64,000 nt of DNA, from contig NZ_CP051204.2 in assembly GCF_012516375.2 (NCBI RefSeq), positions 1,116,001 through 1,180,000 of the forward strand. Reading direction: 5' to 3'. Position 1 is the first letter of the stretch. Each line of letters starts with the position of its first letter. A model generated the notes under the pieces. It saw only the letters and a program-made list of their open reading frames with translations. It did no database searches and had not been told where the DNA came from. The DNA is from Chitinophaga oryzae. Its GTDB lineage: Bacteria > Bacteroidota > Bacteroidia > Chitinophagales > Chitinophagaceae. This document shows positions 41,238 to 50,887 of the stretch, in pieces. A program made the position numbers and the translations under genes.

Positions 41238-43364
41238 ATGAAAACGTATGATGAAAAACATATCAAAAACATCGTACTGTTGGGCGCTCCCAAAAGCGGC
41301 AAAACCACCCTCTCCGAAACAATGCTGTTTGAAGCCGGTATCATCAGCAAACGCGGAACAGTAGAAGAGAACAATACTATCTCGGATTACCATGAAATTG
41401 AACACGAACGCGGTAACTCTGTCTATGCCACCACAATGCACTCCGAATGGAAAGACTACAAAATCAATATCATAGACACCCCCGGCCTGGAAGACTTTAT
41501 CGGCGAAGTAATCGCCTCCATCCGTGTATGCGACACCGCAGTACTCCTCTTCAACGCCCAGTACGGCGTGGAAGTGGGGACTGAACTGATCTGGGATTAC
41601 GTGGATAAATACCGGAAACCCACCATCCTGGCAGTCAACCAGCTGGACACGGAACAGGCCAACTTCAACAAAACCGTGGAAGACGCCACCCGTATCCTGG
41701 GCAACGCTGTTACTGTCATGCAGTACCCGGTCAACCAGGGCCCCGGCTTCAACGCCATCATCGACCTGCTCAAAATGACCCTCTACCGCTTCCCGGAAAA
41801 AGGCGGCAAACCGGAAAAACTCCCCATCCCCGACAGCGAAAAGGAAAGAGCGGAAGCACTCCACAACGCACTGGTGGAAAAAGCAGCGGAAAACGATGAC
41901 ACCCTCATGGAACAATATTTCGAAAAAGGCAGCCTCGATGAAGATGAACTGCGCCAGGGCATCAAAATCGGTATGCTCAAACACCAGGTCTTCCCCGTTT
42001 TCTGCCTTTCGGCCAAAAATGATATGGGCAGCGGCCGCCTCATGGGCTTCATCGATAATGTAGCTCCCGCCGCCGCAGAAATGCCCGCGGAAATGACGAG
42101 CGACGGCAGGGAAGTTCCCTGCGACCCCGCCGGCCCCCCCTGCCTCTTCATCTTTAAAACACTGCAGGAGCCACATGTCGGACGCCTCTCTTTCTTTAAA
42201 GTGATGTCCGGCGAAATAAAACCAGGCATAGAGCTGTTCAACGAGGAAACCAACAACACCGAACGCATCAGCCAGATATTCATCGCCGACGGCAAAAACC
42301 GCAACAACATCGAAACCCTCAAAGCCGGCGACATTGGTTGTACCCTCAAACTGAAAAATACCTTCACCAACCAGACCCTCTCCGATAAAAACAAAGCCAT
42401 ACAGATAGATCCCATCCAGTTCCCCACCCCTAAAGTCCGTGTAGCCATAGAGGCTAAAAACAAAGCAGACGACGAAAAACTCAGTGAAGTGCTGGCGGAA
42501 TTACACATGGAAGATCCCACCCTGCTGGTGGAGTTCAACAGGGAACTGAAACAGGTGATCCTCCACGGCCAGGGCGACCTGCACCTGCTGGTGACCAAAT
42601 GGCGCCTGGAGAATATCTACAAAATGCAGGTAGCCTACCTGCCGGCTAAAATACCGTACCGCGAAACCATCCGTAAACCCGCCCTGGCTTCCTACCGGCA
42701 TAAAAAACAATCCGGCGGCGCCGGCCAGTTCGGGGAAGTATATATGAAAATAGAACCCTGGTTTGAAGGCATGCCTCCCCTGAAAGAATATCCCGTGCGG
42801 GAAACGGAAGAAGTACCGCTGCAGTGGGGCGGTAAACTGGTGTTCAATAATTGCATCGTTGGCGGCGCTATCGACAGCCGCTTCCTGCCATCCATCCTGA
42901 AAGGAGTCATGGAAAAAATGCAGGAAGGACCGCTCACCGGCTCCTATGTCCGCGACATACGGGTAAGCGTATACGATGGTAAAATGCACCCGGTCGACAG
43001 CAACGATATCTCCTTTAAAATAGCAGGTATGATGGCTTTCCGCGAAGCTTTCCACCAGGCGGCCCCGCAACTCCTCGAGCCGGTGTTCGATGTGGAAGCT
43101 ACCGCGCCCGATACCATGATGGGTGACATCATGAGCGAATTGCAAAGCCGCCGCAGCGTTATAACGGGGATGGATACACTGAACGGGTACCAGGTGATCA
43201 AAGCCCGCACGCCGCAGGCGGAACTGGACAAACTGTTCGCCGCATTGCGCAACGTCACACAGGGCAAGGCAAAGATCCATTCGGCATTTGCCGAATATGC
43301 GCCCGTGCCCCCGGAAATCCAGAAGAAACTCAGCGATGAATACCTGAAAGAAGAAGTAGTGTGA
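41238..43364 (+). CDS. Elongation factor G-like GTPase (EF-G paralogue)
   Basis: This 708-residue protein starts at MKTYDEKHIKNIVLLGAPKS (41238). The G domain has G1 GAPKSGKTT, a G2 region with HERGNSV, G3 DTPG and G4 NQLD. EF-G domains II-V follow, with the domain IV YRHKKQSGGAGQFGEVYMKI and the domain V GDIMSELQSRRSVITGMDTL. The NQLD in place of NKxD and the divergent switch mark it as the EF-G-like paralogue rather than canonical FusA. Such paralogues act in recycling, under stress or in antibiotic protection. Encoded alone, divergent from the ABC gene. Confidence 0.88.
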   Translation: MKTYDEKHIKNIVLLGAPKSGKTTLSETMLFEAGIISKRGTVEENNTISDYHEIEHERGNSVYATTMHSEWKDYKINIIDTPGLEDFIGEVIASIRVCDTAVLLFNAQYGVEVGTELIWDYVDKYRKPTILAVNQLDTEQANFNKTVEDATRILGNAVTVMQYPVNQGPGFNAIIDLLKMTLYRFPEKGGKPEKLPIPDSEKERAEALHNALVEKAAENDDTLMEQYFEKGSLDEDELRQGIKIGMLKHQVFPVFCLSAKNDMGSGRLMGFIDNVAPAAAEMPAEMTSDGREVPCDPAGPPCLFIFKTLQEPHVGRLSFFKVMSGEIKPGIELFNEETNNTERISQIFIADGKNRNNIETLKAGDIGCTLKLKNTFTNQTLSDKNKAIQIDPIQFPTPKVRVAIEAKNKADDEKLSEVLAELHMEDPTLLVEFNRELKQVILHGQGDLHLLVTKWRLENIYKMQVAYLPAKIPYRETIRKPALASYRHKKQSGGAGQFGEVYMKIEPWFEGMPPLKEYPVRETEEVPLQWGGKLVFNNCIVGGAIDSRFLPSILKGVMEKMQEGPLTGSYVRDIRVSVYDGKMHPVDSNDISFKIAGMMAFREAFHQAAPQLLEPVFDVEATAPDTMMGDIMSELQSRRSVITGMDTLNGYQVIKARTPQAELDKLFAALRNVTQGKAKIHSAFAEYAPVPPEIQKKLSDEYLKEEVV

Positions 43365-43400
43365 ACGTCCAATTTCGTAATTCGTAATTCGTAATTGATT

Positions 43401-44930
43401 TCACCTCCAGCCTTCCCTGTCAAGGCTCCTGTATTGTATGGCTTCCGCCATGTGTGCGGTCCCTATACTGTCACTTCCCGCCAGATCGGCAATGGTGCGG
43501 CTTACCTTCAGTATCCGGTCGTACGCCCGGGCCGACAGCTTCAGTTGCTGAATAGCATTTTTCAGCAACTGGTGACAATTACCCGGAAGGGTGCAATATT
43601 CCCTCAGCTGCTGACTGTTTACCTGCGCATTACAGTAAATACCCGCTATCCCGGCATACCGCGCGGCCTGCACTTCCCTTGCGGCAATCACACGGTCACG
43701 TATAAACGCACTTTTCTCTTCTTCCCGGTGCCCGGTCAGATCACTGAAAGATACCGGCGTTACTTCCACATGCAGGTCAATACGGTCCAGCAAAGGCCCG
43801 GATACCCTGTTGAGGTATTTTTGTACCATGCCCGGGGAACAGGTACAGGCTTTCTCAGGATGGTTAAAATAACCGCAGGGGCAGGGGTTCATAGAGGCCA
43901 GCAACATAAAGCCCGCGGGGAAATCAACGGCGGAGCGGGCCCGTGAAATAGTTACCCGCCGCTCTTCCAGCGGCTGTCGCATCACTTCCAGCACCTGCCG
44001 CTTGAACTCTGGCAGTTCATCGAGGAATAAAACACCATGATGCGCCAGCGAAATCTCCCCCGGTTGTGGCTGGCTGCCGCCACCTACCAGCGCAGTATCG
44101 CTGATGGTATGATGAGGTGAACGGAAAGGCCGCTTCACTACCAGCGACGCATGCTGCGGCAACTTGCCCGCTACGGAATGGATCTTGGTGGTCTCCAGTG
44201 CTTCCTGCAGCGTAAGTGGCGGCAGGATGGTCGGCAGGCGCTGGGCCAGCATGGTCTTTCCTGCCCCGGGAGGCCCGATCAGAATGGCATTATGCCCGCC
44301 GGCAGCGGCTATCTCCAGCGCCCGTTTAATGTTGTGTTGTCCTTTTACATCGCTGAAATCAAGATCAAAAGCCGCCTGTGCCCGCTCCGGCGGCGCTGAA
44401 GGCACCGGTTTCAGGCTTTGCGGGTGACTGAAAAACTGCATCACTTCCGACAGGTGAGATACGCCGTATACTTCCAGCTGCCCCACCATGGCCGCCTCCC
44501 GCGCATTGACCGCTGGCAGTACCAGGCCGCTGAAACCTTCCTGCTGCGCCTGTATGGCCATGGATAAAGCGCCGCGTACAGGCAGTACGCTGCCGTCCAG
44601 CGATAACTCCCCCATCAGCAGGTAACGCTCAAACGCATCAGCAGGTATCTTCCCCGATGCACCCAATATCCCGATGGCAATAGGCAGGTCGTAAGCCGCA
44701 CCAGCCTTGCGGATGGCTGCAGGCGCCATATTGACGACCGTTCTGGTACGCGGCATCCGGAAACCGAGATGACTGATGGCCGACTCAATCCGGCGCTCAC
44801 TCTCCTTGACAGCGCTGTCCGGCAGCCCGACCATGTAAAAACGGTTCCCCTGCTGTGAAACATTTACTTCTATAGTGATGGTAATGGCATCTACGCCGTG
44901 AATGGCGCTGCCGAAGGTTTTAACAATCAT
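43401..44930 (-). CDS. YifB-family Mg-chelatase-like AAA ATPase
   Basis: This 509-residue protein has the N-terminal ChlI/Lon-like domain (MIVKTFGSAIHGVDAITITI; AGAAYDLPIAIGIL). The AAA core has Walker A IGPPGAGKTMLAQRLP, Walker B GVLFLDELPEF and a sensor LASMNPCPCG with extra Cys in CTCSPG. The C-terminal helical domain ends SARAYDRILKVSRTIADL. It is related to ComM/YifB, which in some bacteria helps process incoming DNA during transformation. Encoded alone. Confidence 0.93.
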   Translation of the reverse strand: MIVKTFGSAIHGVDAITITIEVNVSQQGNRFYMVGLPDSAVKESERRIESAISHLGFRMPRTRTVVNMAPAAIRKAGAAYDLPIAIGILGASGKIPADAFERYLLMGELSLDGSVLPVRGALSMAIQAQQEGFSGLVLPAVNAREAAMVGQLEVYGVSHLSEVMQFFSHPQSLKPVPSAPPERAQAAFDLDFSDVKGQHNIKRALEIAAAGGHNAILIGPPGAGKTMLAQRLPTILPPLTLQEALETTKIHSVAGKLPQHASLVVKRPFRSPHHTISDTALVGGGSQPQPGEISLAHHGVLFLDELPEFKRQVLEVMRQPLEERRVTISRARSAVDFPAGFMLLASMNPCPCGYFNHPEKACTCSPGMVQKYLNRVSGPLLDRIDLHVEVTPVSFSDLTGHREEEKSAFIRDRVIAAREVQAARYAGIAGIYCNAQVNSQQLREYCTLPGNCHQLLKNAIQQLKLSARAYDRILKVSRTIADLAGSDSIGTAHMAEAIQYRSLDREGWR

Positions 44931-45025
44931 ATGGCTGTGGGTTAACAGCTGCTAATATAACAAATTACCGGCTTCCCCAGGCTGTTATTACCCGATTGCC
45001 ACCATGCTCCGGCCTTATCCCCCGG

Positions 45026-46354
45026 TCAACGGATCTGGTCCAACAGGTCCAGCACTTTTTCCCGCCTGAGGATCAGGTAACCGATTTTCTCTTTGGCGAT
45101 ACCATCTTTCAGTAAATAAGTAAAATGGAGATCGTCATCGATCACTTCAGACTCGAAGTATTTAAACAATATCCTGGATTCATCCCGTAGTTCTTCCACT
45201 ACTTCATAGAGGTGGGTGGAAAGGATAAAAAGACAGTTGGAACTGCGCAACAGTCCCCGGATAACCGCCAGTGAACAGTTTTTGGCGTCTTCCACATTGG
45301 TGCCTTTAAACATTTCGTCGATCAGCACCAGCCAGTTTTTACCATTGTTGATTTGAAGGATGGTATTTTTAATGCGTTGTACTTCGCTGTAGAAATAACT
45401 TTCTCCTTTGAAGATATTGTCCTGCACCTGGATATTGCTGACGATACCGTGGAAGAAATTGAGTTCCATTTGCTGTGCGGGCACGCCCATGCCGATATGC
45501 GCCATGAAAACGGCGATGCCCACGGCCCTGATAAAAGTAGTTTTACCGGCCATATTGGCGCCGGTCAGAAACATGAAGTGATTGTTTTCATCCAGCGTCA
45601 CATCATACGCCACAGGGTCCTGTAAGATGATATGATACAGCTGTTGGGCTTTCACAACCGGCCGCGCACTGTTGATAAATACGGGAAATTGCAGCTGGTA
45701 GTGTTTTATGGCCTTTGCCATGGCATAATAGGCATCCAGTTGCTGATAGAGGGTCACCAGCTCTTCCACTACTTTTCTGTGTTTTTTCCGGATATAGTTG
45801 TCATAACGAAGTATTTCCACAAAATTCATCTTCCCGGCGGCATCCAGTTCCAGTATCTCGTTGAATTCTTTTTTATGCAACAGGTGCTGGGCCCTGTCCA
45901 GTAATACTTTCAGAACTTTGGGGGTCTGATCGGAATTGAATACGTCAACAAAAGTGCGGAAACCCCGGAGCAGGTTGACCAGCTGGGTAAACGAAAATTT
46001 GATGAAGCCGAAGTCCGGCGCATACAGTGTTTTGTTGATGACAGCCTGAAGCCGCAATGCCAGCCCCTCTGTGTTGGAAATAGGCTCTATCTGGGCTTCC
46101 ATATAGTTTTCCACCACTACAATGGTACCATTGGAGATGATGGAGGGCCAGCTGCCTTCCAGCTCAAGGATGTACCGGAGGGCTTTCTGCCGTTGTTCGA
46201 TAGCGGGGATGTCCTGTAAAGGGGAGCTGAAAAGCTGGCGCAGATAGTCTCTTCCGCCTGCAGTGGTGGTGAAGTCCAACCGGTGAAACAAAGAAAACTC
46301 CTCATCGCGGTTGAAAATGGAAAGGTCGTAATAGGATGTTTTGTCCAGCTGCAT
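45026..46354 (-). CDS. Short MutS-related ATPase
   Basis: This 442-residue protein has only the MutS core helices and the ATPase. The ATPase has Walker A LTGANMAGKTTFIRAV, the ESYFYSEVQRIKN helix, Walker B WLVLIDEMFKGTN and LFILSTHLYEV. The mismatch-recognition domain with its Phe-x-Glu is absent, so it is not canonical MutS. Similar short proteins are common in Bacteroidota and their role is not settled. It is followed by an intergenic gap and YifB in the same direction. Confidence 0.85.
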   Translation of the reverse strand: MQLDKTSYYDLSIFNRDEEFSLFHRLDFTTTAGGRDYLRQLFSSPLQDIPAIEQRQKALRYILELEGSWPSIISNGTIVVVENYMEAQIEPISNTEGLALRLQAVINKTLYAPDFGFIKFSFTQLVNLLRGFRTFVDVFNSDQTPKVLKVLLDRAQHLLHKKEFNEILELDAAGKMNFVEILRYDNYIRKKHRKVVEELVTLYQQLDAYYAMAKAIKHYQLQFPVFINSARPVVKAQQLYHIILQDPVAYDVTLDENNHFMFLTGANMAGKTTFIRAVGIAVFMAHIGMGVPAQQMELNFFHGIVSNIQVQDNIFKGESYFYSEVQRIKNTILQINNGKNWLVLIDEMFKGTNVEDAKNCSLAVIRGLLRSSNCLFILSTHLYEVVEELRDESRILFKYFESEVIDDDLHFTYLLKDGIAKEKIGYLILRREKVLDLLDQIR

Positions 46355-46442
46355 GCAATACTATTTTGGTTAATATATAGGGGAAGATGCAATCATCAGA
46401 ATTTTCCACACTCCATTTTGATATTTTAAAATTTTGATATTT

Positions 46443-46520
46443 GGTTATTTGGATATGATCCTAAGGTTGCAAGGCCTCAAAAGATAAGCCAGGCATACTT
46501 AGGATCATATCTAAATAACC
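46443..46520. repeat. 23-bp inverted repeat upstream of the MutS-like gene
   Basis: Arms 46443-46465 and 46498-46520 match at 22 of 23 positions when inverted (core GATATGATCCTAAG), with a 32-base loop; weaker pairing extends outward. It lies just after the dihydroorotase stop codon (46527) and before the MutS-like gene. It may serve as a terminator-like hairpin or belong to an intergenic repeat family. Confidence 0.6.
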
Positions 46521-46526
46521 AGATAG

Positions 46527-47870
46527 CTAAATTTCAAAATGTAAGCGGTGGCCTTTGGTGGTCTCATTGAACTGACCGTTGGCATAAGCGAGGTGACCGC
46601 TGACGAAGGTATGTGTGATGGCAGCCGGGAACGTATGGCCTTCAAACGGGCTCCAGCCGCACTTATAGTAAATATTTTCTTTGGCTACCGGTGTTTTGTC
46701 CTGCATGTCCACGATCACGCAGTCGGCAAAGTAGCCCTCCCGCAGGAAGCCTCTTTCTTTGATGCGGAAGCAGATGGCCGGTGCATGGCTCATTTTTTCT
46801 GCTACTTTCTCAATGCTGAGCGCGCCTTTTTTCACGTATTCCAGCATCAGCAACAGGCTGTGTTGTACCAGGGGTACGCCTGACGGCGCTTGCTGATAGG
46901 GCTGTTGTTTCTCTGTCCAGGTATGTGGTGCGTGGTCGGTGGCGATGATGTCCAGCCGGTCGTCGAGAAGGCCCTGCCACAGTGCGGTTTTGTTTTCCGG
47001 TGCTTTAATGGCGGGGTTGCATTTTATCAGGTTGCTGTACAGTTTATAGTCGTCGGAGGTGAAGTGCAGGTGATGCACACATACTTCGGCCGTGATACGT
47101 TTCTGCGCCAGCGGCATCATGTTGGTGAACAGTTGCAGCTCTTTGGCGGTGGAGATATGGAGGATATGCAGGCGGGAGTCGTGTTTTTTGGCAAACTGCA
47201 CGGCTGTCCAGGACGATTCAAAGCAGGCTTCCACACTGCGGATCAGCGGGTGGTCGGCAGCGGTGAGATGATCGCCTTTTTCCTGTTTGAACGCTTCCAT
47301 ATTGGCGCGGATGATTTTTTCATCTTCGCAGTGGGTGGCGATGAGCATTTCCGTTTCGGAGAATATTTTCTCCAGTGTCAGGAAATTATCTACCAGCATA
47401 TTACCGGTGGACGAGCCCATGAATATTTTAATACCGCATACACGGTCTTTTTTGGCGTTGGTTTTCAGTACTTCTTCCGCATTGTCGTTGGATACGCCCA
47501 TGAAGAAAGAGTAGTTGGCCAGGGAGTGCTGTTGTGCAATATCGTATTTATCTTCCAGCAGCTCCTGGGTAAGGGCGGCGGGTTTGGTATTGGGCATTTC
47601 CATGAAGCTGGTGGTGCCGCCGGCTACGGCAGCGCGGGCTTCGGTGTAAATGGTGGCTTTTTCGGTGAGCCCCGGTTCCCGGAAGTGCACCTGGTCATCG
47701 ATCACACCGGGCAGGAGGTATTTGCCTTCACCGTTGATTTCTTCGTAATTGCCGCTCACAGTGAGGCTGGGTCCCATTTTGGCGATGCGGCTGTCTTTAA
47801 TCCATACGTCCTGTACGGTGGTCTTTCCTTCGTTGACCACGGCGATATTCCTGATGAGATATTGTTGCAT
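46527..47870 (-). CDS. pyrC: Dihydroorotase
   Basis: This 447-residue amidohydrolase closes carbamoyl-aspartate to dihydroorotate in pyrimidine synthesis. Visible sites are PGVIDDQVHFREPG (55-67), the lysine region CGIKIFMGSSTGNML, THCEDE, LHILHIST, and the catalytic Asp in ATDHAPHT. The usual HxH metal pair reads Q60-V-H62 here. The same DDQVHFREPG wording occurs, to my knowledge, in other Bacteroidota dihydroorotases, so this looks like a lineage variant, not a dead enzyme. Encoded alone. Confidence 0.9.
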   Translation of the reverse strand: MQQYLIRNIAVVNEGKTTVQDVWIKDSRIAKMGPSLTVSGNYEEINGEGKYLLPGVIDDQVHFREPGLTEKATIYTEARAAVAGGTTSFMEMPNTKPAALTQELLEDKYDIAQQHSLANYSFFMGVSNDNAEEVLKTNAKKDRVCGIKIFMGSSTGNMLVDNFLTLEKIFSETEMLIATHCEDEKIIRANMEAFKQEKGDHLTAADHPLIRSVEACFESSWTAVQFAKKHDSRLHILHISTAKELQLFTNMMPLAQKRITAEVCVHHLHFTSDDYKLYSNLIKCNPAIKAPENKTALWQGLLDDRLDIIATDHAPHTWTEKQQPYQQAPSGVPLVQHSLLLMLEYVKKGALSIEKVAEKMSHAPAICFRIKERGFLREGYFADCVIVDMQDKTPVAKENIYYKCGWSPFEGHTFPAAITHTFVSGHLAYANGQFNETTKGHRLHFEI

Positions 47871-47917
47871 GGTTACAAAGATAATTCACACCGTGCTTAT
47901 GAAAAGAAGTAAAATGC

Positions 47918-48619
47918 TTATCCTTCGAGGTGAATGGAAAATACGATCATCCGGGATTGCAGTTTGTCGATCACATTGGCGTAACGGAGGTTGGGGTCTT
48001 TTACCAGCACGTTGCCGAAACCGTTGCTGATCTTGAATTCGGGGGCGAAAATGAAGCTTTCGAAGTAAAACTCGAACCCGGCGCCTGCTTCATAGCCATA
48101 ATCGCTCTTCTGTATTTTGATCAGGTTCTCCGCCCGGCGGGCCCGTGCGTTGGAAGCCAGGTCGTAATCGTATTTCAGGCCGCCGATCACATATACCCGC
48201 ATATTACCGATACGGTCTGATTTGAATTTCAGCTGTAGGGGAAAGCTCAGCAGGATGGATTCTATCTTTTTTTCGGTGTTCTCCGGTTTGGGATAGGTAT
48301 CGCGGTAATAGAGGTTTTTAGAGGCAAAAAGCAGCTGCGGATTGAAACGGAGGTCAAAATGCTCCGACAGACGGGCATTGGCCAGCAATCCGAGGTTAAA
48401 CCCCATTGTTTTCAGCGGTTCCGCGATCATAGTCGAATCATCGGCCAGGAATGCGGTGGAGTGCTGAAGCTTGAAAAAAGACTGGTTGGCGGCCAGTGTA
48501 ATGCCGAAATAATAGGGTTTTGCATCGTGGTCTATCATATTCAGGTTGGTCTGTGCTGTTGCCGGCAGCACAAACAGGATCAACAGGGATATCAGCGCGT
48601 AGCGCAGTAGATAGAACAT
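47918..48619 (-). CDS. PorT-like outer-membrane beta-barrel protein
   Basis: This 233-residue protein starts at ATG 48619 ([20 protein letters not shown]) with a signal peptide ending ATAQ. The mature part is an eight-stranded-type barrel with KPYYFGITLAANQSFFKLQH, LGLLANARLSEHFDLRFNPQ, and a last strand RMIVFSIHLEG. PorT is a component of type IX secretion. The gene overlaps ubiE/menG by 28 bases. The neighbourhood and length fit PorT, and the DUF1501 protein at 27537 carries a type IX tail. Confidence 0.78.
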   Translation of the reverse strand: MFYLLRYALISLLILFVLPATAQTNLNMIDHDAKPYYFGITLAANQSFFKLQHSTAFLADDSTMIAEPLKTMGFNLGLLANARLSEHFDLRFNPQLLFASKNLYYRDTYPKPENTEKKIESILLSFPLQLKFKSDRIGNMRVYVIGGLKYDYDLASNARARRAENLIKIQKSDYGYEAGAGFEFYFESFIFAPEFKISNGFGNVLVKDPNLRYANVIDKLQSRMIVFSIHLEG

Positions 48620-49338
48620 ATGCCGAAAGTGAGCGTTTTGCATGTAACGGCCGGGAATCCTGTGTTAAGTAATATGGTTCGCATTTCTTCGCCCTGCGGG
48701 AACACTTTCACGGATTCTGGCAGATAACTGTAGGCCGCTTTGCTTTTGGCTACAAATTTCCCGATCAGCGGTACGATAAGGCGAAAATACGAATTATATA
48801 ATTGTTTAATGGGAAAAACTGTTGGGTTCGAAAACTCGAGAATCACCAGTTTTCCGCCTGGTTTCAGTACCCGGCGCATTTCGGCCAACCCTTTTTCGAG
48901 GTTTTCGAAATTGCGGACGCCAAAGGCCACTGTTATGGCATCAAACGTCTCGTCCGCGAAACTTATTGTCTCACTATCGCCCAACTGCAGGGTGATTTTA
49001 TGTTCCAGCCCCAGTTTTTTGATTTTTTCCCGTCCGTGGGACAGCATACCCTCGGAAATGTCGATGCCGGTAATATGCTCGGGATGCAGCTTTTTGTTGG
49101 CCATTACAGCAAAATCACCGGTACCAGTGGCCACGTCCAGCATTTTTTTAGGCTGCAGGCTTTTCAGGTATTTCAGGGCCTTACGGCGCCAGATCACGTC
49201 AATCCCCAGCGACATAAAATGGTTGAGGAAATCATACCGGTAAGCAATATCATCAAACATGGAGGCTATCTGCTCCTTCTTGCTTAATTTTGACCCTTCA
49301 AAGGGTACGATCTTCTGGACGTGTGTATTCGCTGACAT
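48592..49338 (-). CDS. ubiE: Demethylmenaquinone methyltransferase (UbiE/MenG)
   Basis: This 248-residue SAM methyltransferase begins [16 protein letters not shown]. Family signatures are [20 protein letters not shown], motif [41 protein letters not shown] and [12 protein letters not shown]. It methylates demethylmenaquinone, giving menaquinone for respiration. A -7 box ends five bases before its ATG. Its 3' end overlaps the PorT-like gene, so the two are co-transcribed. The divergent neighbour is engB. Confidence 0.92.
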   Translation of the reverse strand: MSANTHVQKIVPFEGSKLSKKEQIASMFDDIAYRYDFLNHFMSLGIDVIWRRKALKYLKSLQPKKMLDVATGTGDFAVMANKKLHPEHITGIDISEGMLSHGREKIKKLGLEHKITLQLGDSETISFADETFDAITVAFGVRNFENLEKGLAEMRRVLKPGGKLVILEFSNPTVFPIKQLYNSYFRLIVPLIGKFVAKSKAAYSYLPESVKVFPQGEEMRTILLNTGFPAVTCKTLTFGICSIYCATR

Positions 49339-49343
49339 GGCCG

Positions 49344-49372
49344 CAAAGTTAAGTCATCTGAAGGAATGCAAA
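49344..49372 (-). promoter_or_regulatory. Promoter of ubiE with -7 box adjoining the start codon
   Basis: In transcript sense TAACTTTG (49344-49351) fits TAnnTTTG. TTTG at 49369-49372 is a -33 box with a 17-base spacer. Only CGGCC separates the -7 box from the ATG, which predicts a leaderless mRNA. Confidence 0.6.
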
Positions 49373-49393
49373 CAGGAAGATGCGGGATTTTTA

Positions 49394-50019
49394 ATGGAAC
49401 AAAACAATATCATGGTTATTAAATCTGCAGAATATCTGATCAGCAGCCCCGACTGGGAAAAATGCCCCGCGCCGAACATGCCGGAATATGCTTTCATAGG
49501 CCGGTCCAATGTGGGGAAGTCTTCCCTGATCAATGTTTTGGCCAACAATGAAAAACTGGCCAAAACATCCGGTACGCCCGGAAAAACGGTGATGATCAAC
49601 CATTTTATCGTCAACAAAGAATGGTACCTGGTGGACCTGCCCGGATACGGCTTCGCTAAAAGGAGCATGTCGCAGCGCAGACAGTGGGAGCAGATGATCG
49701 AAAACTACCTGCGTAAAAGGACCAACCTTGTCACCATCTTCGTGCTGATCGACAGCCGTCACAGCCCGCAGAAAATCGACATTGATTTTATTAACCAGTT
49801 GGGGAATGGAACATCCCTTTCAGCCTCGTGTTCACCAAAGCGGATAAAAGCACGCAGGCGGAAGTCAGCCGTAACGTGAAATCGTTCCTGAATAAAATGC
49901 GGGAGACCTGGGAGTTCCTGCCGCCTCACTTCGTTACTTCCACGGTTAAAAAATCCGGTCGCGATGCGATCCTGGGCTACATCGAAGAATTGAATGCACA
50001 ATTCCGGGCTATCGCCTGA
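49394..50019 (+). CDS. engB: Ribosome biogenesis GTPase EngB (YihA/YsxC), frame break in a G run
   Basis: The frame from [19 protein letters not shown] has G1 [16 protein letters not shown], a G2 region [10 protein letters not shown]3 [10 protein letters not shown], and then [13 protein letters not shown]. At 49801-49806 the sequence TTGGGGAATGG shifts frame. One more G would give [20 protein letters not shown] (G4 TKAD), followed by the [20 protein letters not shown] tail ending at 50019. EngB is needed for large-subunit assembly and is essential in most bacteria tested, so the break is probably a sequencing error. A terminator follows at 50045. Confidence 0.88.
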
Positions 50020-50044
50020 TCAGCTGCATTGTAAAATATGCCGG

Positions 50045-50079
50045 GCCTGACGTTTATACAATAACGTTAGGCTTTTTTT
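50045..50079 (+). terminator. Terminator after engB
   Basis: GCCTGACGTT pairs with AACGTTAGGC around an 8-base loop, followed by seven T residues. Confidence 0.88.
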
Positions 50080-50202
50080 ATGGTCAAAGGGGCCGGAAAA
50101 CAGGTGGTAAATCGGTTGGGTTAGGGGGAGACAACCACATGGCGTGCGGGACACGTCAAAATTTGAGGCAGATACAATTTACTTTCAGGTGGGAGACCTT
50201 GC

Positions 50203-50676
50203 TTAATTTACAATTTTATTGGCGCAGCTGCTGCTGGCGAAGGCCTCCGGCTTTGCTTTGAAGGCGAAGCCCATACCAAGGATATAGCCCATCGCTTCCC
50301 GGAGGGCCAGGTTGCTTTTGAACTGCGGATTGGTATTGATATCGGCGTGTACTTCCATGTCTACGTCATATTCGGTAAACAGGTCGCACAGTTCGTACGC
50401 AATTTCAATACTTTTGGCCACTTCCACCAGCATACGCTCCTTGATGGAATAACAATCCTTGGTTTTCTCATTGTGGATAAACATAAATCCGCCATGACCT
50501 TCCCGAAGGAAGACGATCACCGTAGCGAATTCGGTATCCAGTCCTTTTACCTGGGAATCCGTGCCTATGCAAACCTTCAGGCGATAACCCCGGGCGGTTT
50601 CCCGGATGATGGCCTGCCGCACTTCTTCCTTGACCGGAAGGTGGATAACCTCTCCATTAAATCTTCTCCATTGCAT
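50203..50676 (-). CDS. YkuK-like (DUF458) predicted RNase H-fold protein
   Basis: The protein has 157 residues from ATG 50676 (MQWRRFNGEVIHLP). Matches to the YkuK/DUF458 family are VCIGTDSQVKGLDTEFATVI, the Glu-bearing RMLVEVAKSIEIAYEL, VDMEVHADINTNPQFKSNLA and the end GYILGMGFAFKAKPEAFASS. The acidic residues (D in GTDSQ, E in LVEV, D in HADIN) suit a two-metal nuclease-like site. The role is unknown. Encoded alone. Confidence 0.8.
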   Translation of the reverse strand: MQWRRFNGEVIHLPVKEEVRQAIIRETARGYRLKVCIGTDSQVKGLDTEFATVIVFLREGHGGFMFIHNEKTKDCYSIKERMLVEVAKSIEIAYELCDLFTEYDVDMEVHADINTNPQFKSNLALREAMGYILGMGFAFKAKPEAFASSSCANKIVN

Positions 50677-50887
50677 AAAATATATATTAAAGGGTGAACA
50701 TGCAATTGTGTCGGATAGGATATTGCCAGCCAGATGAAGTAATGCCAAGCTATTTGGGTCAACAAGATGGAATCAGTCCATTGGGGGTTAAACGGCAAAC
50801 ATATATTTATCGAATATACGAAAAGCTGCCGGTTATTTGCCAACAGCTTTCCATTATATTTTTTTTCGGGAGATGTGTACCTGCGGA

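Noticed and set aside
43368..43396. Triple TTCGTAA direct repeat upstream of the yifB stop
   Set aside because: A short simple repeat in a 36-base gap between convergent genes; no function can be argued.
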